From Trichosphaerium sp. ATCC 40318 (taxonomy: Eukaryota; Discosea; Flabellinia; Trichosidae), in assembly GCA_038496445.1 (NCBI GenBank), contig JALMLS010000071.1, positions 62,001 to 126,000 of the forward strand: a stretch of DNA of 64,000 nt, read 5' to 3'. This document shows, in pieces, positions 21,139 to 32,376 of this stretch. A program made the translations under genes and the position numbers. Within the stretch, counting starts at the first letter, position 1. Every line of letters starts with the position of its first letter. The notes beneath the pieces are model-generated. The model worked only from the letters and a program-made list of their open reading frames with translations. It searched no databases and was not told where the DNA came from.

Positions 21139-23829
21139 ATGAGTCGTATATCAACTAGCGGCGAAAGAAACGGCAAAACAACACGCCAGGAAACATGCAC
21201 CAACAATCTGGTCGATGCGTTACTTACAGACTTGTATCAAGTAACAATGGCGTATGCTTACTGGAAAACAAAAAAACATGAAGTACACTCTGTTTTTGAT
21301 TTGTACTTCCGTAAAAACCCGTTTCATGGTGAATATACGATATTTTGTGGTCTGGGAGAAGTACGGAACGCCTTTTGATTACTTTTAACAAAGTGCTAGG
21401 TATTATGCTTCCTTCAAAACTACAAATTCTCCGCTGAAGGTGTTGAATACCTAAAAGGTACGCTTCCGCACGTTGATAGCGGATTTTGGGATTGGCTGCA
21501 AGCAGTTGATTTGTCACAAGTAAAAGTACGTTAAAACTATCTTAAACCGTTCTTTTACGCTAAACGCGTCTTAGGTGTACGCTATCAAAGAGGGAACAGT
21601 AGTATTTCCACATACTCCTCTCATTCGCGTCGAAGGACCTCTAGCCATTTGCCAACTGCTAGAAACTACGCTATTAAACCTAGTGAACTATGCTAGGTAA
21701 CTTACAAGCACAAAACGTATCAATTGTACTAAGTATTCTTTTTTTAGCCTGGTAGCAACGAACGCAGCTCGCCACAGAGTAGCAGCTGGTAAAGATAAAG
21801 TGCTGTTAGAATTTGGCCTTAGAAGAGCACAAGGTCCAGATGGAGGTGAGTTTTAAGCAAAATCGTTGAACAAATCGGTTCGCGTTTTTCGAACACTTCT
21901 TCGAACATAAACATTTCGTCGTATTTAATAGCATTTACATAGGAGTTAGCGCTTCTCGATACGCTATTATGGGCGGATACAATGCCTCAAGTAACGTAAA
22001 AGCTGGTAAGTTTTGAACGTCTTTTTTTCATTGAAATCGAAGAAAACCGGTTTGTTGGTTTTATATCTAATACTATTGTTAGGTCAGATATTCAAGGTGA
22101 ATATTGCAGGAACTCAAGCACATAGTTTCATATCGTCTTTTATTGGACTATCAGACTTGTCAACTACAAAACTCGTATGTTCACAACATATTTCTACAAC
22201 TTTATTGAATTTTTGAGTGATTCGTTTTTTTACTCTTTTCTCGGATGTCAAAATTGTTTTTTAGTGTTATAACACCTATGCTTAGGAGAGTAAGAAAGAT
22301 GGCAAGGAATACGACTTTTTAGAAATCACTATGAAGTATAGAAAGCAGCTACCAAATGTTGCTTCTGCTAAAGAAAATGAACTTGCTGCGTTCTTGGCAT
22401 ACGCTATGGCTTTTCCAAATGGGTTCCTCGCACTTACTGATACGTATAATACTATTCATAGCGGTGCAGTCAACTTCTTGGCAGTAGCACTAGCACTTGA
22501 TGAACTCGGTTACAAGGCGGTAAGTGCTATTTTTAAAAGAGCCATTTTACAAAACCAAAACTTTTGCGAATTGTTTATATTGTAGCTTGTACAAGAGACT
22601 ACTACGCATGAAAATCGGTTTATATATATGTATAATGTTTTGCGCAACGCATTCACTACTCTATATTTAAACTGATCAATAGCTCGAGAGCTTGAGAAAC
22701 TTTTTTTTTGAAATTTCTCATTATCTCTTTCTTCGTTGTATTTAGCCTGTGCATCCTTTATATCTTAGTAATCTTTAGGTTGGTATTCGTCTCGATTCTG
22801 GTGATTTAGCTTACTTCTCCAAAAAAACACGTGATGTATTTAAAGCAGCTGCAAAGCAATTTAATTTACCTTACATTGCTGATCTCAAAATTGTTGCGAG
22901 TTCAGATATCAGTGAAGAGATTCTTCACTCACTAGTTCACCAGAATAGTGACATTGATATTTTTGGAATTGGTACAAACTTGGTAACATGTAAACGTACA
23001 CCAGCTCTTGGATGCGTATACAAGTTAGTAGAAGTTGATGGTTTGCCTCGAATGAAGATTTCGAATAATGTAGAGAAAGTCAGTATTCCTGGTAAGAAAG
23101 ATCTTTACAGATTATTTGGACAAGATAATAGACCAATTCTGGTATGTATCTATTTTATAGTTTATATAATATACATGTTTTGTGAACTACAAGTTCAAGA
23201 CGCTTGCCAAAACGCAAACTATTTTATTTCTATTTTATTTTTTCTTTGTACATTTTCATTGTTTTGGTTACTTCTTTCTTATTTTATTAAAGGATTTGAT
23301 GGTATCTGCTGGAACTGAAGCTCCGAAAGTAGGAGAACGTATACTATGTCAACATCCATATGTTGAAAGCAAACGTGCATGGGTACGAAAGAATTAGTTT
23401 AGTTTTATTTTTATCTATTTTTATCTAACTTTTCTCATCAGGTTCGCCCAAGTAAAGTTGGAGCTCTGTTTCACAAGGTGTGGGACGGTAAACGTGTAGA
23501 TACTGAAGCAATTTCGAATGATATTTATGATACACGGTACGTAGTAGCGAGATAGGAAGAGGAAAAAAAGAAAAAAACATTATCTTCTAAACAGCGATCC
23601 GTTTTTAGGGAATATGTTCTTGAACAGATTTATTCACTTCGTGAAGATATTCTCCGTTATGTTAATCCTACGCCATACAAGGTATGATTTTACCTGTAAA
23701 TAACTATCACGTGATTTTGTTACATCAAGTCTAATGCGTTTTTAATACTAGGTGTCAGTTGATAGGAATCTGTACAAAGTATTTCATGACTTATGGACAC
23801 ATGAGTTACCAATTGAAGATCTACAATAA
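21139..23829 (+). CDS. NAPRT: Nicotinate phosphoribosyltransferase
   Basis: Multi-exon gene covering the whole enzyme, about 530 residues. Motifs in order: '[15 protein letters not shown]' (N-terminal), '[18 protein letters not shown]', '[19 protein letters not shown]' (substrate loop with essential Arg residues), 'AGTQAHSFI' with the catalytic-site His, '[20 protein letters not shown]', '[12 protein letters not shown]', and a C-terminal phosphate-binding region. It makes nicotinate mononucleotide from nicotinate and PRPP using ATP, the first step of the Preiss-Handler route to NAD, in the cytosol. The sequence resembles animal and bacterial type enzymes closely. The N-terminal Ser/Thr-rich lead of about 20 residues is extra. 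The 3' end is TAA at 23829. NAD made here would feed the PARP encoded nearby, but that link is only inference. Confidence 0.96.
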
Positions 23830-24225
23830 ATACAAAAGTTTGGTGGCTATTGCTTGCCTTTACTAATAACATCTTTTGTAACAAACGAACAACCATTCAA
23901 CTAGCTCTCGTGCGTCTACCAAGCTAACAGTAGCCTGGTAACCCTCTTACTGAGTGATGAACGTCGTTTTGTTTCTACAGGCTCCAATATCGTAACAGGT
24001 ATGCAATACCAGAGTACTTATCACAAAATCTTATTTTTTTCCATCTTTGATAGAGGCTTCATTTTGGTCTAAACAAGAAAGTTTACACCTAAGTCGTTAC
24101 AACCCTAAGACACTAATACCTCTATGAAAACAACCAAAATATATGCACGTGGTTGTTCGCACGTGAAGGCAAATAGCAACTATTAAGTGTTTGTTTATTG
24201 CTCTACACAATTCGTTACTGTTCTC
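23830..24225. other. Intergenic between convergent genes
   Basis: 3' regions of NAPRT and the leftward F-box-like gene. Two CACGTG hexamers lie only 14 bp apart at 24144 and 24158, the closest pair in the window. No gene is seen. Confidence 0.4.
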
Positions 24226-25014
24226 TCAGCAGTAGTCGTGTTCAAACCATAAGACACCAGCTACAAAACCGAATCTGTTGTACCCAAGAACGAACGTGAT
24301 GTAACAACGATAGCTCCTAACATTAGCTACATTATATGTATCCTTTACGCTGACATCATCCAGATTACCTGAACAATAGCTCAATGTCTTTGGATCAAGG
24401 CGTGTAACCTTGTCGTAAAAGTTCACTCCTTTCATGCCGATAAGCTTTAGCAAGTTTTGGCCAGATGGAGGATGCTCTTTACTTTGTTCTGATCTCTTGT
24501 GGTTGCTGGTATGTAAAAACCCAACAACTTCGTAGTCTAGACGAAAACCATTGCCGTAAGAGAGCCCTTCCGTTTCCGTGTGTTCAAAGGATAGGTATTC
24601 TTTCAAAGATAATAGTGTGAAAAGCCTCTTTTTACAATCTCCAATATCACTTGAGCATGTTGTGGGGTCTAGAAGAAGAGATGTTTCCTTTGGCACTAAA
24701 ACTCTAAACAACTTTTCTTTACGTGAAGCCAATCGAACCAAGTTATGTTCAAAGTTACTCTCGTAACTAGAGTGGTCTGATATCTCCTTTTTAATCTCAA
24801 TTTGCCATAATTGTATGTAATACGCTATCGTTGCTTGTGCAATGCTTTTACAGATTGTATTTGAGCGAAATGTAAGTGACACAGACAAACAAACGGTAAG
24901 TGCTTCCAGGTCTGTTAATAATACCTTTTTGAGTATCTCTTGTATAATCTCTGGTGGTATTGATCCAAATGAATCAGCTACAGCCTCTTCTTTAGACATC
25001 GTATACGAAATCAT
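24226..25014 (-). CDS. Putative F-box-like protein
   Basis: Single-exon frame of about 262 residues from ATG 25014 (or 24999). An N-terminal segment 'SIPPEIIQEILKKVLLTDLE' followed by a hydrophobic helix resembles an F-box. The remainder is soluble, without repeats, signal peptide or transmembrane helices, and I recognise no domain in it. The C-terminus is aromatic-rich ('NRFGFVAGVLWFEHDYC'). It is flanked by a broken F-box/LRR copy 240 bp upstream, consistent with a cluster of F-box genes. The F-box call is weak; the open frame itself is convincing. Confidence 0.6.
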   Translation of the reverse strand: MISYTMSKEEAVADSFGSIPPEIIQEILKKVLLTDLEALTVCLSVSLTFRSNTICKSIAQATIAYYIQLWQIEIKKEISDHSSYESNFEHNLVRLASRKEKLFRVLVPKETSLLLDPTTCSSDIGDCKKRLFTLLSLKEYLSFEHTETEGLSYGNGFRLDYEVVGFLHTSNHKRSEQSKEHPPSGQNLLKLIGMKGVNFYDKVTRLDPKTLSYCSGNLDDVSVKDTYNVANVRSYRCYITFVLGYNRFGFVAGVLWFEHDYC

Positions 25015-25255
25015 GTGACATCGGAATAAAAATAAATTTCGCCGTTTTTCCACGAAAAAACAAAGTAGGACACATGGTTTGAACTAGAGCACTTTGGTCT
25101 TCCATTAGTACTGTTCTAAGGTGGTTGTTTATGTGTCCATTCAAAAAACGTGAACTACTATCTTTTTGCTGTATGAGTTGTAATTTGCATAGTTACAACT
25201 GATACTGTTTAATAACTACGAAATTTAGCAAGTGCTTCCTTTGTCTTGATCTTCC

Positions 25256-26043
25256 TCATAAACTAAGATGTGCTCCATTGAGTGCTTCAATACCACCTTT
25301 GTTTGTGTAATTACAGCCACGAAGATCGATGTCATAAACTCCAGTGAGTGCTTGTATGATTAATAGTGAACTCCTGCAAGTGCTTTAATCCCTTCATCTG
25401 AAATATTCTGACAATAGGTGAGATTAATAGTGTGAACTCCAGCAAGCGCTTTAATGCCTTCATCTGCAAGGTTCCAACAGTCAGTAAGATTAATAGTATG
25501 AACTCCAGCGAGCGCTTTAATGCCTTCATTTGTCACTGAAGTTCTGCTAAGGTCAATAGTATGAACTCCAGCAAGTGCTTCAAGCCCTTCATTTGTACTG
25601 CTGTAATTAAGATTAATACTATGTGCTTTAATAGTTTTACCTGTTATCTTACTACGGCAACTAAGATTAATAGTATGAACTCCTGCAAGTGCTTTAATCC
25701 CTTCATCTGTTAAATGATCACAATGATTAAGATCAATGGTACAAACTCCAGCAAGTGCTTTAATCCCATCATTTGTTACTTACAATGAAGACTAATGGTA
25801 TGAACTCCAGCAAGAATTTTACAAACTTTGCAGGAAAGCAGCTAGCCAAGTCAACCCGTGTATGTTTCAAACAACCTTTGTAAGAAATGAATTTTTTCGC
25901 TCCTGTAGTACTTCTGTGTATCCAACAATATCGTGAATAATAGCTGCAAAGCAACGACAAGTTTGACAAACCGCAAATCGAGCTTTTGTCATAAACAAGA
26001 ACACGAGAGCTAAAATCTCAGTTGGTATATTCAACAGAATCAT
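25256..26043 (-). pseudogene. Broken F-box/LRR gene
   Basis: ATG 26043 opens an F-box very close to that of the intact gene at 8547 ('NIPTEILALVFLFMTKARFA' against 'RLPTEILAHILVQTTTSRFA', both then with 'VCQTCRCFAAIIHDIVGY'-type helices). The frame breaks near 25860. LRR units of the same type ('GIKALAGVHTINLT', 'DEGIKALAGVHTINLS') then appear in shifted frames with stops between them, ending near 25256. At least two frame changes are needed to read it through, more than a single sequencing error would explain. This copy has some LRR units of 23-24 residues, unlike the uniform 21-residue units of the intact gene. Confidence 0.8.
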
Positions 26044-26751
26044 TTCGGTGCTAGTAGAAGACTTTTAGAACGAATTAAAACCCTCAAATAGAGCATTAGA
26101 CATTACCTTCGACTTTAATTAGCGCTAGACTCCATTATAACCTTATCCCCTGATTTGCGGACTGTGCAATAGCGATGTGCTGAATAATCTTGACACTTAA
26201 GTTTAACGTGGTTGACTCAATAATCCTGCCAAGAAATTGAACGGAAAAAAGAAAAGGAAATGCGGTGTTAGTTCTCCTGTGTTAAAATACAGTTTACGTG
26301 ATGTCAGGTGAAGTTTGTTGGAACAACGGATGGCGATAGTTACAGGTGTGAATTTATTATTGCATCTGGCGAGAGCCCATTTGACGTATTTCATTACAGA
26401 GACTGTAATCCATAAGCTTGTTTCGTTTTGGAAGTTTGCAGAACAACGTGATCTGTAGCGTATGTATAAGGTGGTGATGTATAGTCTGTTAAGTTTAGAA
26501 TCTAGGTTGGAGGTGGAAGAGGCGTGTTGTATTCGTCAATAGCTTCTATGCAATTAGATTATTGAGGTGTCCTTGGATGATGTGATTAGTGTGGGAGACA
26601 AAATCTACATTTAGTTGGTGTTGTTACATATACAGAAGTGTATAAAGTTTTTGTCAATGCACGTGTTGTTTTCAAGGCATAAGTGAGCCAATTCAAAGCA
26701 CTTCCTGAGGGTCGTCATGAGTCTTGATTAGTTCACTTAGCAGGCAGCAAA
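26044..26751. other. Intergenic
   Basis: Promoters of the broken F-box gene (leftward) and the EGF/multi-TM gene (rightward). CACGTG lies at 26658. No coding signal is found. Confidence 0.4.
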
Positions 26752-28415
26752 ATGATTAACAACACGGCTATAACTTGTAACGATAATAATTGTTATGGCG
26801 GTGGGATGTGCTACAAAGGAGAATGTAAATGTTTTTATGGACGCGCTGGTGAATGGTAGCGAAAAAAATGTTGTGTACAATTGTTCTAATATTGTTTTCA
26901 AGGTGCGAGCTTGGCGCTTCGAGTACGTCACGTGACGACTCATTTTTTCTCGAATTAACGGTTCATTTCTCGAAGACGGGTTTGTCTTGGCGTATAATTT
27001 AGTTTTTGGGGTAATATTTGGGATTTTAGGAAGCTATACACTGTACGACGGTTTTTTTTTTTTTGATTGACAACAAAGAATTTTCTTGTATCTATTGATT
27101 TACTGTTTTAGGTACTGTATTATTCGCTTCAATATTTATAAACCTCCGTATACCAGTAACTCGATGACTATAAAAATGTTATGGCTTTTTATTTTCTTCG
27201 TATGCGTTGGTGAGTAGTAATACGTTTAGAATTCACCTCTAGTTTGTCATTTTGTCGTTTTTTTATTTGGGGTTTTCGTTTACCCAAAACCCGTAAAAAA
27301 TCTTATTCGAGCGATCAAAACGCACGTGTGCTTTTGTGTACTAACTTGTTAAGGAAATTTTTGCTCTGCTGTTTTTGATCCTTTTAATACAAGGAATATT
27401 TCTTCAATTGTACAGATGTTGTTTGAAAGAGCCACTAAAGCTGTCTTCTTTTCCGTACCAATATTTGTCTTGAGATTATGGTAACTAAAAACAACACACT
27501 TGAAATCTGAGCGATGCTTATTTTAGAGTAGGGCACTTATAGAGCCTAGACCAGGTAAATTTATGAGGTTTTTCACATCTGTATTGTCATGTATATTAGT
27601 AGGAGGCACGTTATTCCCATTTTCTTCGTGTTGATTTATGTTTTTTGTTAGCTCTGTTTCTTGTTGAGTTGCTCTTTTTTGTGCTGTATGCATGTATCAG
27701 AGGAGATGCCTTGGCACCTATTTGGATAATAGAAAACGTCTATTCATTGTTGTCATTTATAATTCTATTTGGAAGCTTGATTTGCATGGGCTTCAAAACA
27801 AGAAGTACATTAAGTGTTAGCAAAGATGCTTTCAGAGAATTGCGGAAAAAAGTACGTGCTAAGTAGCTCCCCCGCAATACTTTATTGTTGTTCCCTTACT
27901 ACTGTTGATTCGTTTGCAGTCTTGGGAATAGTGATATTGAGTGAACAGCGAAGGAATGTTGAGTGGGGCTCAAAACAGTTTCTTTTTGAAAAGGACTCAC
28001 TTTGTGGTAGATACATATCCTTGTATTGGTTTCCATATCCGTTTTCTTTATTGTGTTTATCACGCTTGTACCAATGACAATTCTATTTCTAGTCAAGTTT
28101 ACAGCTGAAAAAGCAGAACGTGTCACTGCAAGTGTTGTTTTTAGAATTATATTAAACCTTACAGAGTGCATTCTTATCATTGGTTTTATTGTAACAAAGA
28201 CACCAAGTAGTCGGAGAACTACAAGTGAAACGTGTATGTACCCTAAAAATAGTCTTAATTATATTGACTCGATGCTTAGAAGTCTCAAATCCGCGGGAAA
28301 TCATTGGCAAATCAACATGTGCTTCAATAAAATCCTCACGTTTTTAGTACCTTTGTTTACATTGCACTATATTCTTGAGAACGGGGGAATTCTGAACTTG
28401 AGAATAGTGTTGTAG
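26752..28415 (+). CDS. EGF-like/multi-TM (probably 7TM) membrane protein, copy A
   Basis: The first exon encodes a Cys-rich EGF-like motif, 'CNDNNCYGGGMCYKGECKCF', then 'YGRAGE'. Later exons give hydrophobic helices: 'FVLAYNLVFGVIFGILGSYT', 'MLWLFIFFVCVG', a loop with 'AVFDPFNTRNIS', 'ALFLVELLFFVLYACI', 'VYSLLSFIILFGSLICMGFK' ending in basic 'ELRKK', 'VSISVFFIVFITLVPMTILF' and 'RIILNLTECILIIGFIVT'. That is about seven helices, with the EGF-like part probably extracellular. The closest idea I have is a receptor-like or THH1/TOM1/TOM3-type 7TM protein, but this is uncertain. A paralogue lies inverted at 45456-46929 with matching exons. This copy has an extra C-terminal tail of about 50 residues. 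Confidence 0.68.
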
Positions 28416-28669
28416 GTACTGACGCATAGTGTTGTTAAACGACTGAAGTCGACTCAAAATTTTTGGCATCGGCTGACTGTGTGACTCGACCTCAATTTCA
28501 GAAAAAACTAGGTAGCATAGCAAAAAAAAATTGTAGGAGCAAAGTATATTTATTAACAAGAGCATATTGTGGTACAATATAGTAACAGTAAGGACAGTAC
28601 ACTGTCAACTAGACGGTGGTAGATTGTAATCATGAGGATGTGACTGTCCGCCATTGTTAGGTTCAATGG

Positions 28670-29254
28670 TCATAAATCGGCTTCTTCACCATCCGACCAC
28701 TCTTCTAAGTTTTTTGATCCGTCTTCATGCCAAGCATGATAATAACACACAATGTGGTCATTCTTGTAAACGCATTTCGTCATCAGTTGTCCGTTGTCAT
28801 GCCACTCGACATAGTCACCATTCATCACTCCAAATGTACAAGTATAAACACATTTGCGTTCACCATTAAAATGCCACGACTTGAACTGGCCATTGAGACC
28901 TGAACGAACATAGTTTGCAGTCCAAGCTAAAGTTCCATTTGGATACCATTCATTAGCCTCTCCTTCAACCAAGCCTTCTTTGTAGAAACGCACAATTGCA
29001 ACTTTTCCATTCGGATGATATTTTGTGCTTTTGCCATGCGGTTTACCGTTCTTGTAGTTCTGTAGATGCTTATATGTCGCTTGTGGACCACTTTTTAGCC
29101 AAGCGCCACTCTTTTCGAAGTCTTCGTTAAACCGTGTTGTTGTAGCTGCTAATTTGCAAAGCAATGGCCATTTTAAGTAGATTTCACGGTCAGTATTTAA
29201 TATCAAGTGTTGTAGCTCCAGAGGGAGTACGGTTAATATTGTTGCCTCTGTCAT
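28670..29254 (-). CDS. F-box-like/MORN-variant (YwqK-type) repeat protein, 194 aa
   Basis: Single exon, ATG 29254. The N-terminus 'LPLELQHLILNTDREIYLKW' with 'PLLCKLAATTTRF' looks F-box-like and is shared by all members of this family in the window. Then come degenerate MORN-type units of about 23 residues built on 'W-x-x-NG-x-L-x-x-x-x-x-Y-x-x-G-x-x-x-G-x', for example 'EWYPNGTLAWTANYVRSGLN' and 'EWHDNGQLMTKCVYKND'. This repeat is annotated in databases as YwqK-type, a label that does not imply an antitoxin function here. Similar F-box/MORN families are expanded in Marseillevirus-type giant viruses. The frame is intact. Target and function are unknown. Confidence 0.8.
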   Translation of the reverse strand: MTEATILTVLPLELQHLILNTDREIYLKWPLLCKLAATTTRFNEDFEKSGAWLKSGPQATYKHLQNYKNGKPHGKSTKYHPNGKVAIVRFYKEGLVEGEANEWYPNGTLAWTANYVRSGLNGQFKSWHFNGERKCVYTCTFGVMNGDYVEWHDNGQLMTKCVYKNDHIVCYYHAWHEDGSKNLEEWSDGEEADL

Positions 29255-31232
29255 TGCTTAATTCTACAAAATTAGAATTAATTGAGCGATTAGGAACTTG
29301 CAAGGGCTACCACGTAAGCAGTTTTACAATTTTTGGTACAAAGAAAAGTGTTGACACAATTCAATTATTCTGTGAATTATTGCACAACTTACTTACAGTA
29401 AACTCAAACGCCGAAATTTCAGTTGAAATACGGTGGTTTTTTTTTCAGTAAGTATCATTTTCATTTAAAGACGGTCACTGTAGTTCGATTATACCAAAAT
29501 AGCTTATCAAAAGTCAATGTGCTTCTCACTGTACTCACTGACGACGGCCACCATAGCCATAGATATTAATTACCTGATACCATATTGAACTGTTGAAAGC
29601 ACATGCTAGCTTTTACAGCCTTGGACAATCTAGTTGTAATTTACGGGTAGAATAATCAAGTTTGACTTTTTTAGAGAAAGGCCTGTTTTGGCCTGATAGT
29701 GTACAACGATCAAAAATATGCTTATCGATAAACACTGATACCACTCAAGCCTCCTAATGCTGCTGACATTCAGAACGAGTTAATGTAATAAAGAAGAAAA
29801 CGCCTTTGATAGAGCCTTACTCATAAAGGGAGCTTGTGGATGATGTTGCATATGGCAATGTGTATCTTTGACGTTCCAAGTTGGAGTGTCTTTTACACAT
29901 CTCCTTGAATCGAGTACATCAATGAAAGAGTAGATGTAAGACTTTTTAACAAAGTACAAAATCCACTTACAAATTACAAGCGTGAAGTACTTTAAAAAGC
30001 TGGACGCTTCAAGCACAAGTCGAAGTAATGTGGCAATGTGTTAAGCATATTCACGTGATATGTATACTAGAACGCTGGTGTCTAAAAAGGCAATTTACAC
30101 AACATATTCTATCTCTTTATTCACATATCTCTTTCGGTTGGTTAAGGCTACTCCAAGTCAAACAGGAGTGGTCCGAAAAGCCACAGTCAATCTTTTCTTT
30201 GGTTCAAAATTTCGGCGTACACCAGATAGGATCTTCAACAAGAAGCACAAAAGGGCTTACGGAAGCCCGAATGTCCGTATTGGTTCTCAAAAGAAGAACC
30301 ACCAAAAAGTTGTATTGGTACAACTTTGAAGTCAACTATGGCACTACCAACACAATCACCAAGATGTTAAAATTCTATGGAAAATCGCTTGGTAATACTT
30401 TTCAAGGGCTGCAACGGGCAGCTCACTTCAAACCTATTCCTCTACTTAGAGATAACTTGCTTCGTGCAATTCTTCGGTGCCTTAGGTGCTCTTATTCAAA
30501 TGAGCAAGACCATCCTTTTCAAGTCTCCAGCGTTATGTCTTGCAAAAATCACAGTAGGAAATTAATTAATTTTCATTCACTTACAATATAGATAATTACA
30601 TAAGTTAGTGCTTCTAGGTTCAAGTGATCAAATCAGATTTGCGGTTCTGGTTAAATGGACTTGGATATTTTGTCAAAGTGCGTTTCACTCTAACGGGTTA
30701 CCTCCAATGTCTTCACATAAGACGTTGGTCGAAAAAGAATGCTCTTGGGCGATCCAAAAGTCAAAGACAAAAGCGCTCACACTACCGGTGATCACGGTGT
30801 TATGATCTGGTCGCTAGTAAAATCTAAAAATTACAAACAAAAATCAACAAACTATGAAAAATAGAAAAAAAACGGAAAAATTCGTATCATTTAGAGTGGT
30901 CCTCTAGTTCAATAATTTGAAAAAAACTCATGACTGTGGCGTCAGGGTCAGCACCTGAGATCTTTGTCCTACCGGTGTAGCGTCACTATAGTTGTACGAT
31001 TATTAAATAATAAAAAAAAAAAAACTATTAGTTCAATTTTATTTGTAGGCGTAAAGCAATCCCCAACTTAGAATTGTTACAATAGTAAAAACCATCAATC
31101 TTGGGAATATTTAATTTAGTTTGTAGCTACTACAGTCCGAGTAGCATTTTCCACTTATTCTCACAACTCTTTATAAAGTTTATATTGCACCAGTGTATTT
31201 AAGTGTCATTCTAAATCGTCATCAAATGAGAT
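29255..31232. other. Two-kilobase stretch without a recognisable gene
   Basis: A rightward open frame runs 30028-30591 and overlaps another at 30060-30329, with coding-like parts ('RKATVNLFFGSKFRRTPDRI' and, in another frame, 'FGALGALIQMSKTILFKSPA'). The frame changes several times and I recognise no family. It may be a decayed gene or element. CACGTG lies at 30052. A poly-A run lies near 31010-31023. Confidence 0.3.
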
Positions 31233-32270
31233 TTAATTTCTATTCATAAATAACTGTGTATATTTGATACCCAATGATTCAGTAATCTCCTCCGTTATCT
31301 GGTTATCTCCCTTAAAAAAGTACACATACATACCTTTGAGAGATACCAGATACCTCAAGCAATCATTTGTTATCTTACCAGAACAAGAACAGGCGGTGAG
31401 GTTCTCAAGATTGATCATACCTTTAAACACTGAGTCTGTTATTTCACAGCAATTAAGGAATAAGCCTTTGACATTGATCAATGCTTTGAGTCCTTTTCCT
31501 GCTGTTAATTTTGTATCATTTATGCTAACAGTGTGGATATTAGCAAGATGTTCAAGCCATGATTCTTTTGGATTATCAATTTCAAGTTGATGAACATTTC
31601 TGAGTGCCTTTACCCAATCAATTGTAACATTAGAACACCCACTAATACTTATTGAACTTGCATCGCTAAGTTCCTGTATTCCCTTAATAGTAATATTCCT
31701 ACACGGACCTAAGTCTATACTGTGCACACCCTTTAGAGCCTTCAATGAAACATCTGTTATATCTGAATTGTGAAGGCGTATATAGTGAATGTTATGCCCT
31801 CCTGATGTCAATGCAATGATATCATCATCTGTTGCGTTATTCAAGAAGATGGTGCGAACGCCATGAAGGCAAGCAATGTCTCTTTCAGTTAGAGAAATAT
31901 CAGAGCTGAATGTAAATGCTGTGCTTCTTAATAGCGGACTGCCTTTAAATAAGCGACATTCATATGACGCCTTTAGTTGTAGGTGACCGAATCCAATATT
32001 GGTGCGAATAATGTCATTAAATAACTTAGAAACAGCTGTAGCTGTTATACAGTCGCTTCTGTTTAAAAACTGTAGAATATGCGTTAAACTCTCTGGTGGT
32101 AGCTCTTGAATACCACAGTTAACGTTCCGTACTTGTATAACACGTTTTAAAGACATGCTTGGGTGCAATTGCTTGTTGAAGCGAACAATACTTAAACGTG
32201 AGATTAAGTTAGTCAAAAAATAATGAAAACTGTGGCTGTCGTGGCTTCGAAGATAAAGCCACTTAAGCAT
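31233..32270 (-). CDS. F-box protein with divergent leucine-rich repeats, 345 aa
   Basis: Single exon from ATG 32270. Residues about 57-92 form an F-box ('LPPESLTHILQFLNRSDCIT' then 'ATAVSKLFNDII'). From about residue 135, irregular LRRs follow ('LHGVRTIFLNN', 'LKGVHSIDLGPCRNITIKGI', 'LANIHTVSINDTKL', 'LINVKGLFLNCCEITDSV'). The units vary, unlike the near-identical units of the 8547 gene, so this is an older diverged paralogue under constraint. The probable role is substrate receptor of an SCF ubiquitin ligase. The long N-terminal lead before the F-box may mean translation starts further in, at the Met of 'MSLKRVIQVRN'. Confidence 0.82.
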   Translation of the reverse strand: MLKWLYLRSHDSHSFHYFLTNLISRLSIVRFNKQLHPSMSLKRVIQVRNVNCGIQELPPESLTHILQFLNRSDCITATAVSKLFNDIIRTNIGFGHLQLKASYECRLFKGSPLLRSTAFTFSSDISLTERDIACLHGVRTIFLNNATDDDIIALTSGGHNIHYIRLHNSDITDVSLKALKGVHSIDLGPCRNITIKGIQELSDASSISISGCSNVTIDWVKALRNVHQLEIDNPKESWLEHLANIHTVSINDTKLTAGKGLKALINVKGLFLNCCEITDSVFKGMINLENLTACSCSGKITNDCLRYLVSLKGMYVYFFKGDNQITEEITESLGIKYTQLFMNRN

Positions 32271-32376
32271 GCGGTCCAGTTATAACTCGTTACTCACACC
32301 AGCCACTTCATTTTGCTACACTTAAAGAACTCAGTTTGTTATCAACAAACTAATATTGTTTTTATTACAAGTAACT

